From the NCBI GenBank assembly GCA_003255025.1, contig QANY01000156.1, forward strand, positions 1,327,639 to 1,391,638: a DNA stretch of 64,000 bases. The letters run 5' to 3'. Under the pieces are notes generated by a model, which saw only the letters and a program-made list of their open reading frames with translations, made no database searches and had not been told where the DNA came from. Made by a program: the position numbers and the translations under genes. Origin of the DNA: Datisca glomerata. Taxonomy: Eukaryota; Streptophyta; Magnoliopsida; Cucurbitales; Datiscaceae. Of the stretch, positions 9,055-21,426 are shown piece by piece; position 1 is the first letter of the stretch, and every line of letters starts with the position of its first letter.

Positions 9055-10810
9055 CACTACAAGAAAAACCACATATTTCGGCAGTTTTAAAAGGTTATGT
9101 TGGCGGTTTTTCTGACCTATACCAGCGATTATAAATCACCAGCAAAGGATATAAAAAAATATAGTGGCGGTCACACATTTTTTAAAACAAATTGGGTTGT
9201 TTAGCAAGATTGGGAAGCACTTACAACACTCATTTCAAGTACTATATATTTATATAAAAATAACATATATTCATCATTCCATAATCTTCAATTGATATAT
9301 ATATATACTCAAAAAAGTTAACACACTCTATATTATAAACACTCAAATTAAGGGTACCTGAAGAATGGAATATGAAAGGAACTGAAGAAGAAAGACCAAA
9401 TAGAAATATATCCCTTCTGCAAAACCCAAGTTGTGATGCATGGTTTGAGACAGCACTGGAACATAAATTCAGAGTGAAAAGAGACAGAGAGGGAGAGAGA
9501 ACCATTTGAATATGACAAGAACAAAAATATAAGCAAGCAATTCTGAAGGCAAAAATAGAATTTATCATACTGAGCTAAAGGACAAGAGTAGAATACCAGT
9601 CAAAATCTTCTGAATAGTCTCCTCAAATAGTATTGAATCTGAAAAATGATTACAACAAATATCGGTCAGTCACCAATCAGATCATAGAAAAACCTTAAGT
9701 AATCAAATTACTGGAAACTAAATAAATGCCTATTATACTTAGGCATCATATTATAGAAATATAAATTAACAATCAAGTAATAAGTTGGCTCAGCACATAA
9801 AAGTTTGCTACGATATAATATCAAATAACCAGCCATCATGCTTAGGCCTCAACAATACCTTTGATTGACTGAATTATGTTTTTTGGAAATGAGATAAATA
9901 TTCATCTATCTTAAAAAACTTCTGAAAACATGTATAGAGTAAAGCAAAAAAAGAAAAATTCTCTCAACACATCTCAATTCAGATGCTTCAACTAAAACAT
10001 ATCAGTTCTAACAAAGGTAATTTCTAGCAAATTAAAATTCACCAGCAAACAATTGACTATGGAATAGATCTTTCCTAGTTCTTTATTCAGTAGCTACTGC
10101 AGCATATAAAAGATCACTAAGTAAGCAACATATAATATACATGACACTAAATTCACCAAGCTCTCGTTGTTCCTTAACTTCACTGATTCCTTTCAAGATC
10201 TAAAAGAAAAAATTGATAACAGAAGTAGCAAAACTTTTAGAGTTGTATGCTATTTACATCGAACATTGAAGTTATCAGATAAAAACCATGTTTATAAAAT
10301 TAAACTTCAGATTTTAATTTCTGAGTTTCTTGGCTAATAAGAACGGAAAAAAAATATTATACTTTATTCAAATAGAACATATCCAAAATGACTAAAAGTA
10401 GACGAACCTTGTCTTTGTGGTCCCGAGAGAGAGCTAAGGCACAGACATTGAAGTAGCATAATCTATCCATGGAAGCTCCGGTAATGAGCTTGACCCTTTA
10501 GGCGACGCGAGCTAGGGCTCAGAGAGAGAGAGAGAGAGAAAAGGCTCCTTCGGAGGTGTTCAGCTATGGCTGATCGACGAAAGCTCGTGGAGAAGCTCCA
10601 AACCGCCACTAAAAGTAAATAAAAATCACCAAAAATTGTTATTCCTTCTATTTTCTATTTTCTATTTATTGTTCCAAACTGCCGCCTAAAGTTACTCTAT
10701 TTAGCAACAGCTTTTAAAAATCATCCCTTAAACTTTTACGCACTTCTTTTGCGGTGGTTGCTACAACAGCCGTTGTTAAGCCGCCGCGAAATACCAATTT
10801 TCTTGTAGTG
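9055..10810. mobile_element. Non-autonomous CACTA (En/Spm-type) element
   Basis: The left end is CACTACAAGAAAA and the right end TTTTCTTGTAGTG, a perfect 13-bp terminal inverted repeat of the classic CACTA type, flanked by a 3-bp duplication GTT (9052-9054 and 10811-10813). Sub-terminal regions carry repeated GGCGGT / ACCGCC motifs (left: about 9111, 9162; right: about 10600, 10679, 10750, 10782), as CACTA transposases require. At 1,756 bp with no transposase it is non-autonomous. The interior holds spliced-gene-like sequence on the minus strand (see the next entry). The intact ends suggest it is young. Confidence 0.9.
9597..10470 (-). pseudogene. Exon-like gene fragment captured in the CACTA element
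   Basis: On the minus strand an ATG at 10470 opens a 63-nt reading (10408-10470; MDRLCYFNVCALALSRDHKD then K) that ends exactly at AAG|GT. After a TTTCTTTTAG acceptor at 10200 the frame continues ILKGISEVKEQRELGEF (from 10199). A third exon-like piece, 9597-9638, lies between TTTTTCAG and GTATTC and reads SILFEETIQKILT. A CT-rich leader and possible 5' UTR precede the ATG (10480-10560). This looks like the 5' end of a host gene carried with its introns. I do not recognise the protein. Confidence 0.5.
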
Positions 10811-10813
10811 GTT

Positions 10814-11039
10814 AGACATGATACAATATTTTCATATATGTATTATTTACTTTGTTATGCAACTGTTACTTCTTGATACAATGTTTTATGCAATTCATTA
10901 TATTCGTGGAATCATAAATGAGCTGCATATAAGTATTTTAGAATTTTAATTGTAATTTTCATAAGCACCATATTAATCTAAGCAAAGCATGATACAAGCT
11001 AATGTAACTTTAATTTATTGAAACAAAAAAAGAAAATAT
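10814..11039. other. Short intergenic spacer
   Basis: AT-rich sequence between the CACTA element and the hAT-like element; nothing recognised. Confidence 0.5.
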
Positions 11040-11047
11040 GCAAAATG

Positions 11048-11975
11048 TAGGGGTGTAAGCGGTTCGGTTCGGTGTGATTTTTCACAAATAGAAACTGAAC
11101 CAAGCCGTATAGTATGTAACAACTGAACCGGACCGAACCGTAAAAAACCAATAAAAATGATGTCAACCGACCGGACCGATAAAAGGTACAAAATCAACAA
11201 AAATGCATCTCGGAATACACAAACCATATCGATCTAGAAGCAGAAAGTACAAGGATTTTACCAAACTCGAAGATTTAGCCAATGAAAGCAATAGAAACAG
11301 GTTTTCTACAAGGAAATATTGAAGGAATTACAAATTACAGAAAGAATATACTCGACAGAAAACTTATATCACGGAAAAAATTATATGAAACTTAGAACTA
11401 AAGCACAAATGAACTAACAGAACCAAAAAAACAGGAAAACAATTCAATAAACACACTCAAAATCTCCTTATCTGGAATCTCGAACTAAAAGCTCAACAAT
11501 CACACTCGATGCTATGAAAAATACGAATGAACAGAACTTGTCATTTGGAATGATGATCTGAGCTAGGCCATATTAACTCAACCCAGTAGATAAAATGCTA
11601 AAACTTTCCCCTTGCTCGCTGATTTTAGGGAAAGATGGATGGTACGCGGCTTCAAAACTATGAAAGAAAGATCCCAATGTCTAGATCGAAGATCTGAGCT
11701 AGGAAATATATGTAGCTCAACGTCCTGTATATAATGGTCAAACTCAGTCCGTTGCTCGCGGCTCTACGGAAAGAAGAAAGGTGTGTGTGGGGGGCTAGGG
11801 AAGATGAAATGTTCAGACGCGTTAGGGAAGATGAAATGTTCAGACGGGCTAGGGAAGACGAAAGAGAGAGAGGGGGGAGAGAAAGAAAGAGAGAGAGAGA
11901 GTGACGGCCATGGAATAGGGTTAGAGAAATGAGAAGGCTTATATAGGTGGAGTTTCTAAAACCTAAACCCAAAAA

Positions 11976-12020
<45 letters not shown>

Positions 12021-12200
12021 GCGGTTCGGTTTGGTTCGGTGCAGTTTTTCAACTAAAACCGCAGACCGAACCGAATCGTTAGTTTTCAACCAAATTTAAA
12101 CCGCTGAGAATCCCATAATATACAAAAACCAACCGAACAGCCATGGTTCGGCTCGACTCGGTCGGTTTGGTCGGTTTTTGCGGTTCCACTTACACCCCTA
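11048..12200. mobile_element. Non-autonomous hAT-like element with perfect 8-bp TSD
   Basis: The element starts TAGGGGTGTAAGCGG and its right end reverse-complements to TAGGGGTGTAAGTGG. It is flanked by a perfect 8-bp duplication GCAAAATG (11040-11047 and 12201-12208). The 8-bp duplication and TAGGGGTG ends are hAT features. TTCGGTTCGG and CCGAACCGAA motifs are clustered in both sub-terminal regions. The 1,153-bp body has no transposase; its minus-strand ORF at 11658-12089 is driven by simple repeats. Confidence 0.85.
11978..12020. repeat. (CA)n(TA)n microsatellite
   Basis: About 13 CA units run into about 9 TA units inside the hAT-like element. Confidence 0.95.
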
Positions 12201-12208
12201 GCAAAATG

Positions 12209-13730
12209 TGTGTTGTGAGGAAGGAGGTAACTCCACATATTGATGCGTTCTACATCATTTTAAATGTGCAAAATAATTTAGACTTCAACAATAATTGAGA
12301 AAACTTTCTTTTTTTAGATAATATATATATTTCAAAGTTACGATTAAAATAATTTGAAGAATTCATTTGTATACTACTACTAATTTGATATTGATATATT
12401 ATTTTATTATGTTGACAAAATATTTGGCCCCGCAAAGATAAAGTCTAGCTCCTCCCTGGTTGTTTTAGTTCTATCCATTTATATATGTATTATATATTTG
12501 TATATGAGTGTGTTTAATGATATATCCATTTTGCTTAGTTAATCAAATCTTGTAATTTTATAGTTGTGCAATTTATTTGCTTCTAATTAGTTATATAGCC
12601 TAGCTCCTAGCCACTAATATCACTTTGTATGTTCGAAAAAGTAGAAAATAATACCACTTTGTAGGAGCATTATTTGAAGTGCATGGGATTATTTGAAGTC
12701 CTAAATTTTAGAAATTAAAGTGTGCAAATCTTTTCTATTTAAGAGAGGTAGCTAATCACTATATTTGAGGTGTGAGGACTTATATTCTTATGGAAAATAG
12801 ATTTTCGTTTGGGACGTCGAGTTTTCAAAATAAGGTTTAGATTTTTTTCTCAAAAAAAAACCTATTATCTTTATACTTTATAATATGCAAATATAATATT
12901 GTTCTATGGGTTACCTTATATATTTTTATTTTATTTACTCATTTGCAACTAATCATACTAGTATTAGTAGGTTTAGATTAGCCAGTAGGATAAAATAGCC
13001 ACATTCGCCAAGTGGGGGTGTAAGGATTTGTCTTCAAGTATATAATATGAATAATTATTCATACAAACAAAAAAGAAAAAGGGAAAAAGGCTTTTGGTAA
13101 GATGTCATGTTCCAACGTATTTTCTTACGCAACTAGGAAATTGAAAAATAATAGATTGCAACTTTGTAAGGCTTACACATGTCGTTTTTCAATTCTATTC
13201 CACAAGTTCTAATTGAAAGATCATTCCCCAATTACCTTCCTTCATGTATGCCATCACTAATTACTTGTTTTCTGTTAATTAATAGGGTAAATTGCAAAAA
13301 GGATTCATTTGAACTTTTTGTCGCTATATTCCTTAGATTTGTAAATGGCTTCTGACACTTCTAAACTTACTCACATGGAATTAGTCTATTTGATAAAGGA
13401 GATGCTTCATTTTCTTATCAAACAAGGCTTGGTTCATGTGGAGGAGTATTCTAAAGTTTAATAACTCTTAAATACATCAAGCGGATGTAAGAGAGTGCCG
13501 CCCCAAGTTTGTTAGAAGAAGGACTAGTCGAGGTGAACGTAAACTAGATATACGTAACAACATTTATTCTGTTAGTTAAAACCTTAGTCTAATTCTAAAA
13601 AATTGCACTAATAGTACAATCACTTTCATTTAAATATTTTCACTAAAAGATACATTATTTTCATATAAAAATAAGGTTACGTGATTGCTAATGCCAAAAT
13701 TAACAGATGGCATGTTATTCGTATGTTACT
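12209..13730. other. Intergenic, AT-rich, nothing recognised
   Basis: No coding sequence or element ends could be supported. The stretch around 13288 (GGTAAATTGCAAAAAGG) resembles the start of some plant repeats, but no partner end was found. Confidence 0.4.
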
Positions 13731-14571
13731 TGTCGCAACGTGTCTACGATCCGGAGCGGCAATTGAAAAAAATATTTTTGAAGAACATAAATTCAGAGTC
13801 GACACCAATCATTTTAGGGTGTGATTGATCACCCAATTTTAAAATAAAAATTTTGGACTATAAAAATTTAAAGTTGGTTTGAGAGTCATTTTTGTATGGG
13901 GAAGGTATAAGCACCCATAACACGCATTATTAAAATGGTTACCAAATTTAATCTATCCAAAGTATATTTTAAAACAATATTAAAGAAATTCATTATTTAA
14001 TGTCTCATTTGCTACATTGTGCATCATAAAAATAAACAAAATAAATTACCTTTAATGGGTGGTACAAAGACCATTGAAAAATTAATTTTTATTTTTTATA
14101 TATTTTTTTTAAATCAAAGTATTATTGAAGTTACACTCGGTATCCCAAAAAATAACTCCTCACCTCGGCAGTTCAAGAAATTTGGTATCCCAAAAATTTC
14201 AAAGTTCGTCATCGGATTTTTTTACTGAAAACTAAATGATGAAATTAATAAAATTTAAATCTAATTGTATGGTTTTAATTTATGAGCGCTAATTCTGATG
14301 ATAAAAAATGAAACAATAATCACATTACAATCATGATGGTATGACAATAATACATAAATAAATAAAAAGAGATAACAACTATAAAAAATGAAAGAATAAC
14401 AGAAAAAATGTTAGAAATGATAAAAATGTATTATAAATTTAAAAAGAATATGTAAGGTGGAAATAAGGAAAAAATATCTGAAACAAATAAAAAAATAAAC
14501 AACAAAAAAGGAAAAAAAAATAAAAAACACAAAAAAATACAGAGGGAGGTGTCACCCTTTTTTCATTTTTA

Positions 14572-14811
<240 letters not shown>

Positions 14812-15789
14812 TTCATAAATAAATTAATAACAATATTTTATGTATAAATAAATCAATCTATGAAAAATGCTTAATTTCATATATAATTGACATGAACATA
14901 CTATTTTTTATTACATATACTACTAATTTACCTTTTTTTCATTTCTTCTCTCATTGCTAACCAAATAGTCAATGAATGACAATGGATAGTAACTAGTTCA
15001 AACAAATGTCAATATAAAAAAATCAATAAAACTTTCTAAATAGAATATTTTTTGTTTATGATATAAATATACACTTTTATATTTGAACTACTTAGTTCAC
15101 TAATTACCATTTTTCTTTCTTCCTTCATTGCTAAAAATGATCATGGATGGTAACTAGTTCAAACAAGCGCCACAAAAATGGTAAACAAAATTTAATAAAA
15201 AAAAGAAGAAAAAACTTGTAAGAACATAAAAAAAAATCAAAATTTAAATATTTGCATAATTTTGTATAGAGGTTTTACCCACAATGTTGTGCATTTTTAT
15301 GTATGCGAAATTAACACATATGATCTTTTCCTCAAATGTACAATTACAACCCATTAAGGGGTTGATTCACATTAAGTTAATTTTGCTACCCTCAAAAGCT
15401 TAATCATCATTCTCATTGATTGAGTTGATGACAAATATATCTCATTATTAAATTTGTAGGAAAATCATCAATGCATTAAAATAAAACTCAAGATTAAGAG
15501 TAAAAATAAAGAAGAAGGAACAAAGCATATAAACTATATGGTTATGAAGGAGAAAGAATGAAGAACAATGAACAATATATTTTATTAGTAGAGGTGCAAG
15601 AAATTTAGACTACATTAAGAAAAAAATGAGAGAAGATGAATAGATGAATAGAAATGTAAACTTTATTTCCCTCTCTCTAAGAAAATCTCTCTTATTTCTC
15701 ACACACTCTCTCTAAAAAGATCACTCTCCTTCTTTCAAAAACCTTTCCTCTTTCTCACTCCAAAAGTGTCTTTTCAAGTAAGATCCCCT

Positions 15790-15802
15790 CCCTATTTATA
15801 GA
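15790..15802 (-). promoter_or_regulatory. TATA box of LTR-A
   Basis: On the minus strand TCTATAAATAGGG is a strong plant TATA box. It recurs at the matching place in LTR-B (32948-32960) and LTR-C (42866-42878), and fixes the transcription direction of this LTR family as leftward. Confidence 0.6.
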
Positions 15803-15985
15803 CAAAATTAGGGTTTCATTTTTTTCTTTTAGTCCTTATGCTCATTTTCTTTTTTAGTCCTGAAACGTTTTCCTTATATTTTAATCCCTAGTCTATTTAT
15901 CTATTTTAGACATTGGGCTTTATTTAAAAAAAACATACACATATTAGACTAGTACATGAGTTAATAAACAGAGTGTGTATTTTTA

Positions 15986-18247
15986 GGGCTTGTTTAGTAG
16001 CATGCACTGTACATTACTAAATAAAGGACAATTTTAAAATAGTATTACCTGACATTTGGTAAAAATATGATATTCGTACTAACTAATATGGTGTGACTCT
16101 TTAGTCCCACCCAAACTGTATAATTTAGTCCCCTCCTAAAAGAGGGGACTAAATCGAACTAAGCTCATTCTGCACAGACATGCCCATACGAAAACAAGAC
16201 GAAGACAGGTTCAGTGACGAAGACTTCTTCATTCCTGCCGCTGACGAAGGTTTCTTCCTGCCGTCGACAAAGCTTCTTTCTTCCACCGCTTCTTCCTTGT
16301 AAGCCTCTTCGTTTTCCTCTTCTTCTTTTAGCATTTTTGTTAGATATGTGTTTCTACGTTTTTGTTAGATATGCATTTTTGCTTCCACTGATTTTGTGTT
16401 TGTTAGATCTGCATTTTGACAACAGATCTGATTTTAGCTTTGCCTTTAGATATGGTTTTTGTTAGATTTACAAAGGAGCTTTTGTTAGAGTTGATTTCAT
16501 GCATTTTTTGTTAGAGCTGATTTCAAGCGTTTTTGTTAGAGCTGATTTCAAGCATTTTTTAGAGTTGATTTCAAGCTTTGGCTTTGTGTTTGTTCTGTCT
16601 AATTTAAGATTTGTTTTAAACAAAAAACTTGACCTGGAGTGTTTTTCTAACTACGGTCTAATCCTCATATTAAGTTGTTTAAGTAGATGGGGTTTCTGAT
16701 TCTCACTCTATATGTGTCATATGTCATTTGCATATTTGTATTTGATTATGGTTTTTGAAATTTATACCAAGTACATGAATTTTCAACTCTAGGGGAATCT
16801 AGAGCATCAACAGTTGAAGATCCTCTAGCAATGATGGAGTTTTACATGAAGAAGGCTGCATGGGATGAGAGGTTGAGGCAACCCAAACAGTCTAAAGATG
16901 AAATGCCACCACATGCTTCTCTTCAAAGTGTGCTTTCTCATTGAAACAAACTTTTCTTCAAGCATTATTTTATTTGTTTTAAGCAATTTTATTACTTTAT
17001 TTAAACAGCCACTTTCATTATATCTGAGTTTACTTGTGTGTGAGAGTTTTAGCTGTGATTTATTCCACCAGTCTCTCAATTGAAAGTTGAGTATTGATGG
17101 TGTGCGGGCACAAGGATTGTTTCTGTAAGTTATAATGAGGCTAAAGTCATTTATATGGGTTACTGTTTCTATATAATTGAGAACTTCTTAGAGGGAAATT
17201 TAGCTCAAAATTTGTGCGAGAATGGGAAATTTTCTGGGAAATTGGGAAAATAGGTATTGGGAAAGTTGATTTCAAAAAAATAAATAAAAAAATTGAGAGT
17301 TTTGGTCCCTTTTTTTACATTTTCAACTCCTTTCAAAATACTTGTTTACTTGAAATGTTAGTGTTCAAATATTTAGATTGCTACTTACAGTGTTTCAAGT
17401 ATCTATTTTTGACATAAAGAATCATTTTGCCAAGATTGATATATATTGTTGATCTCTAACCAAAGATTTGATATGTGCACTTAACAATGGCCAGATGAGG
17501 ATTGAAGGATTGAACTTTGAAGTAGAAGACGACGACCCAGCTCAGGGATTATGATTTCATGAGGTTACTACCTTGTTCTAAGAAAATATAATGGTGGTCA
17601 CGGTGATTCAATTATCATGTTTATCCATCACAGAAATGATGTGTTCACATTGTAATACTACATATTCTATAAACATACTACTAGTTTTCAGTTGAGCTTA
17701 TGCCTAAAGCTTGCTAGTAACGAGATGAGTTTTTTGAAACGACTTTCACATTTTTGTAATTTGTATAGAGTGAGAGAGAGTGTGTGTAAGAGAGAGAGAA
17801 GATTGATACTTAAATGGGAATGATCATTCCATGATAGAAATCTTAACATGCAGTAAGATACATCAAAATCATTTTTTTCCAATTACTTAAAATTTGTCAA
17901 AAGACAAGTGTACATGAACTATTGTAGCTGTTATCTAAGTTATCTTCCATACAAGTATAGATCTTATGGACCATTATTATTATTGATTGGTTAAATGAAT
18001 GTTTATTTTGTAGTTGAAAATGTCAAATAACATGTTAATGAGTTCTAAACAAACTTGTGTAAATCAAATTATGACAAACAGTTTTACAATAATTCGGTAC
18101 TATGATGTGCCAAACGTTATACAAGTTATACAGTTTTTTATCTAATACAGCACAAAATACTGGACAGTATTATTTAATCCAGTACAGTACAATATAGTAC
18201 AGTCTGACATATTTAGTACAGTACTATCATGACTGCCAAATGAGCCC
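15986..18247. mobile_element. PIF/Harbinger-like non-autonomous element
   Basis: The left end GGGCTTGTTTAGTAGCATGC and reverse-complemented right end GGGCTCATTTGGCAGTCATG form an imperfect terminal inverted repeat. The flanks TTA (15983-15985) and CTA (18248-18250) fit an aged 3-bp TTA/TAA-type duplication. Comparison with LTR-B and LTR-C shows an empty site here (GTATTTTTAAARTATTA), so the insertion in LTR-A is certain even though the superfamily is inferred. Sub-terminal TACAGTAC/GTACAGT repeats lie at 18170-18225 and near the left end. It carries gene-derived sequence (16793-16928) but no transposase. Confidence 0.65.
16793..16928 (+). pseudogene. Captured exon resembling a SURP/G-patch (SUGP1-like) protein
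   Basis: A 136-nt reading bounded on the left by a good acceptor (TTTCAACTCTAG) reads ESRASTVEDPLAMMEFYMKK, AAWDERLRQPKQSKDEMPPH and ASLQ. From memory of the family, the EDPxxxMEFYMKKAAQEE...RQPKQSKDEMPPPASLQ block occurs in the plant SURP and G-patch domain protein related to splicing factor SUGP1. The donor is TG where GT is expected (CAAAG|TG), and no further exon with matching sequence was found. So it is a single transduplicated exon inside the Harbinger-like element, not a working gene. The 5' stretch 16170-16330 looks like another captured exon or leader but was not identified. Confidence 0.5.
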
Positions 18248-18283
18248 CTATAGTATTAGACCAGACAAAATACGGTGTCTATG

Positions 18284-19519
18284 GTTGCCCCCCTTTGTTC
18301 ATACTTCTAAACTTAGAAGGTGTACAAAGGTGTAGATAAGTATGTTGACCGGTATGGGAAGACAATATATGGGAGAATAGAAACCTCGATTTATTCGGGT
18401 TCTATGAAATGACGGATTTATGAAATGGACCTGAATAGACACAGGCTTCGACCTCGACTCAATTCGAATTCGATTTAACCAAATTAATTGAAACGGACCA
18501 TGCGCTGACACTGGGCTTCAACCGCGACAAAGTTGGGTTCGATTTAACCAGAGATAAAAAAACAGTGCGGACCTGGATAGACACATTCTTCGACCTCGAC
18601 TCGATGCAGGTTCAATTTAACCAAAGATATTGAAGGAAAATGGACCTGGATAGACACATGCTTCGATCTGATTTTCACATGGTACATGAGCTAGACTAAT
18701 GCATGCTCTAAATAATGAAAAGTCATGTGTGGATTTCAAAAGAATATCCTTAAATGATTCGTACACTTGAATGGCATAAAAACAAATCAATATGATGTAT
18801 GCCTATGCATTGTAATTCTTGAATATAAATGCAAACTAGTGATTTTGACTGCATGCATGCTATGCATGATTGTGAACATTTGTAAGAAAATTATTTGATG
18901 ATTTTTTGAAAGTTGACTAATGTAGCCATATCCTTCACCCTTCAAAAAAATCACTTGGCCTAGGGTCATGTACTCGCAATGAAGTATCGAGCATACTTTC
19001 AAGAAAATGATGCATCCTTATTCATTGGTTTATGGCCCATCATTTGGCTTCACGTCGATGACGAAGAAAAATGAATAATTTCTCCATATTTTGCTTCTTT
19101 TCTGTACTTTAATTGTAATCCTTCAATCGTGTTTTAGCCTTCGTCATGTGCATACCGACTTTTCTTATGATGATTTTTCAGATTTCACCTCACATTCAAA
19201 CCATGTTTCTCAATTTCTTTTCTTCCTTTTTTCAACAAATTAGTTTTCACCTAACCAAATTTATGCTTGTGAGTTATTACAAGAGTAAAATTAATGATAT
19301 TTTTATTTGCCTTGGAATCAAGCAGAATAAGAAATAATGGAAATAACGGGAAGACGAAGTATATATATTTGTCAACTAGAAAAAGGCTCTACACTCATGA
19401 TGAACGATGTTTACAAACAAGGATTAAAAAATTATGGAATAAGAATTTCTCCAATATTCGAGACAGTTCTTTGAAAACTCTTTTTTTTTCCAACTTCGCC
19501 TTTCCAAAACTTAGAGCGG
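18284..19519 (-). other. 3' untranslated region of the Gypsy element (polypurine tract, tandem repeats)
   Basis: This lies between the integrase end and LTR-A. Next to the LTR is a purine tract on the minus strand (plus 18288-18296). At 18427-18690 a unit of about 70-80 bp is repeated some four times. Tandem repeats between pol and the 3' LTR are a known trait of Ogre/Tat elements. The rest (18690-19519) holds no recognisable gene. Confidence 0.55.
18427..18690. repeat. Tandem repeat, ~70-80-bp unit, about four copies
   Basis: Each unit contains GGACCTGGATAGACACA, TTCGACCTCGACTC and TTCGATTTAACCA. The copies start near 18427, 18495, 18568 and 18651; the last is partial. Confidence 0.75.
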
Positions 19520-20660
19520 TCAAACGATGTACTTTTTGACTGCATCAGAATTAATTGTATGCGGTAAATCGTCTCCATCCATGTTTGTTAACATGGGATC
19601 TCCTCTAGAGGAGGCCTTCTTGATAATGAAAGGTCCTTCGTAATTCGGGGTCCACTTCCCACGATGATCCTTTTGATATGGAAGTATCTTTTTCAACACC
19701 AAATCTCCTTCTCGGAAACATTGGGGACGTAATTTTTTATCATATGTGTGCATCATTTTTCTTCGATATAATTGTCCTCTATATAATGCAGTCAATCTTT
19801 TTTCCTCGATGAAATTTCATTGCTTATATCGTGTTTATACCCACTATGCTTCTTCTAATTTCACCTCCATTAAGACTCTGAGAGAGGGAATTTCCACCTC
19901 GATTGGAAGGACCGCTTCCATGCCATATACCAAAGAGAACGACGTTGTCTTAGTTGATGTTCGAACTGATGTGCGGTATCCCTGTAGAGCGAAATGGAGC
20001 ATCTCTTGCCAACCCTTATAAACCTATGTCATCTTCTCTATGATCTTTTTATGTTCTTATTAACTGCTTCCACTGCTTCGTTCATCTTTGGACGATAAGG
20101 AGATGAATTATGATGCTTAATTTTGAAATGCTCACATAATTCTTTCATCATCTTGTTGTTAAAATTTATTCCATTATCTGTGATGATACTTTCAGGTAGA
20201 CCATATCAACAAATTATATCATTTTTAATGAACTTAACAACCGCACTTCTGGTTACACTCGAATAAGAACTCGTCTCCACCCATTTGATAAAATAATCTA
20301 TAGAGACCAAAATGAAACGATGCCTGTTAGAGGCTTTTGGTGTGATGGGACCAATGACGTCCATGCCGCACATAGAGAACGACCAATGTATGGCCATGAC
20401 ATGTAAAGGGGATGCGGGTACATGAATTTTATTCGCATAAATTTGACATTTATGACATTTCTTGGCGTACTTGATGTAGTCAGATTCTAGAGTCAATCAA
20501 TAATACCATGCTCTCAAGATTTGTTTAGTCATCATGTGTCCGTTAGCATGAACACCCAAATTACTTCGTGAACTTCCTCTATGATTTGATTCGCTTCCCT
20601 TGTATCAACACATCTTAAAAGCACTATATCATGGTTTCTTTTGTAGAGTATTTCACCGTT
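19520..20660 (-). pseudogene. Gypsy integrase, decayed
   Basis: Minus-strand pieces show the integrase order. The zinc-binding part ends AKKCHKCQIYANKIHVP (about 20460). The catalytic core reads WSFSMCGMDVIGPITPK and RFILVSIDYFIKWVET (20380-20270), carrying the first acidic residues. The C-terminal part reads LRPQCFREGDLVLKK and GKWTPNYEGPFIIKKA (19735-19600). Frames shift between about 20205 and 19800. Integrase would insert the cDNA copy into chromosomes. It lies after both RNase H domains, as in Ty3/Gypsy. Confidence 0.75.
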
Positions 20661-20854
20661 CAAGAAGAAATCCATGGACAATCTTCTAATAGTGCGTTTA
20701 TCATTCTCAAAAGCTTTGGATGGATATTCCCCATTCTCTATATACTGCTTGATGTCGTAATATCATGGTCTTGTGTCTGGCTCTTCTTCAATGCTCATAA
20801 AGTGAGCAGGAAAATCTCGCTTCTCAATTTTTATGGGTTAAACTTCTTCCTTAA

Positions 20855-21318
20855 ATTCTGCGGCAAACATGGACGCCAGAGTTGCTAGTGCATCTGCGAT
20901 TTGATTATTCTCTATGAGAATATGGTCAAATGAGATCACTTCAAAAGTTTGAGTTAACTTAGTTACATGTTTGTTATAAGACACCAGCTTGGAGTCTCTA
21001 GCTTCTCATTCCCTGTTTAGTTGTCGTATTACCAATAACAAATCTCTGTACACTTAAAGCTTCATTATCTTCATATCACAGGATGCTTGAATTCCCATAG
21101 AACATGCCTCATATTCTGCCACATGTTTGTACAGTCAAAGTATAGTTTTGCCGTGAATGGAAAAAATTTCCCTCAAGAGATATGAGAATGGCCCAAATTT
21201 CATATCCTACATCATTAGATACACCATCAAATATTATTGTCCATAATTCTGGATCCATAGAGTCTCCTTCATTTTTTAATATGACTGATATGTCCTCATC
21301 AGGAAAATCAAATTTCAT
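20855..21318 (-). pseudogene. Second (archaeal-type) RNase H domain, decayed
   Basis: The frame reads LWTIIFDGVSNDVGYEIWAI, then AEYEACSMGIQAS, VYRDLLLVIRQLN and ENNQIADALATLASMFA. The DGxSN, AEYEA, D and ADALA landmarks are those of the extra RNase H carried by Tat-lineage Gypsy elements in addition to the normal one. Two internal stops are visible (near 21060 and 21010). Its presence is the best single argument for a Tat/Ogre-type element. Confidence 0.75.
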
Positions 21319-21426
21319 AAGCTCATAATCTTACACTGGTTGATCTGCCAGATAATCAGCAACTACACTTCATTTTATTGACTTTCTCGTGACATAGACA
21401 ATATCATATTCTGTGAGTAACATTTT

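Noticed and set aside
11658..12089. 143-codon minus-strand ORF
   Set aside because: Built from CA/TA and GA-rich repeats within the hAT-like element; no transposase or other motif.
16149..16465. Open frames of 61-83 codons left of the captured exon
   Set aside because: The sequence looks like a CT-rich leader or exon, but no splice-consistent frame or similarity could be supported.
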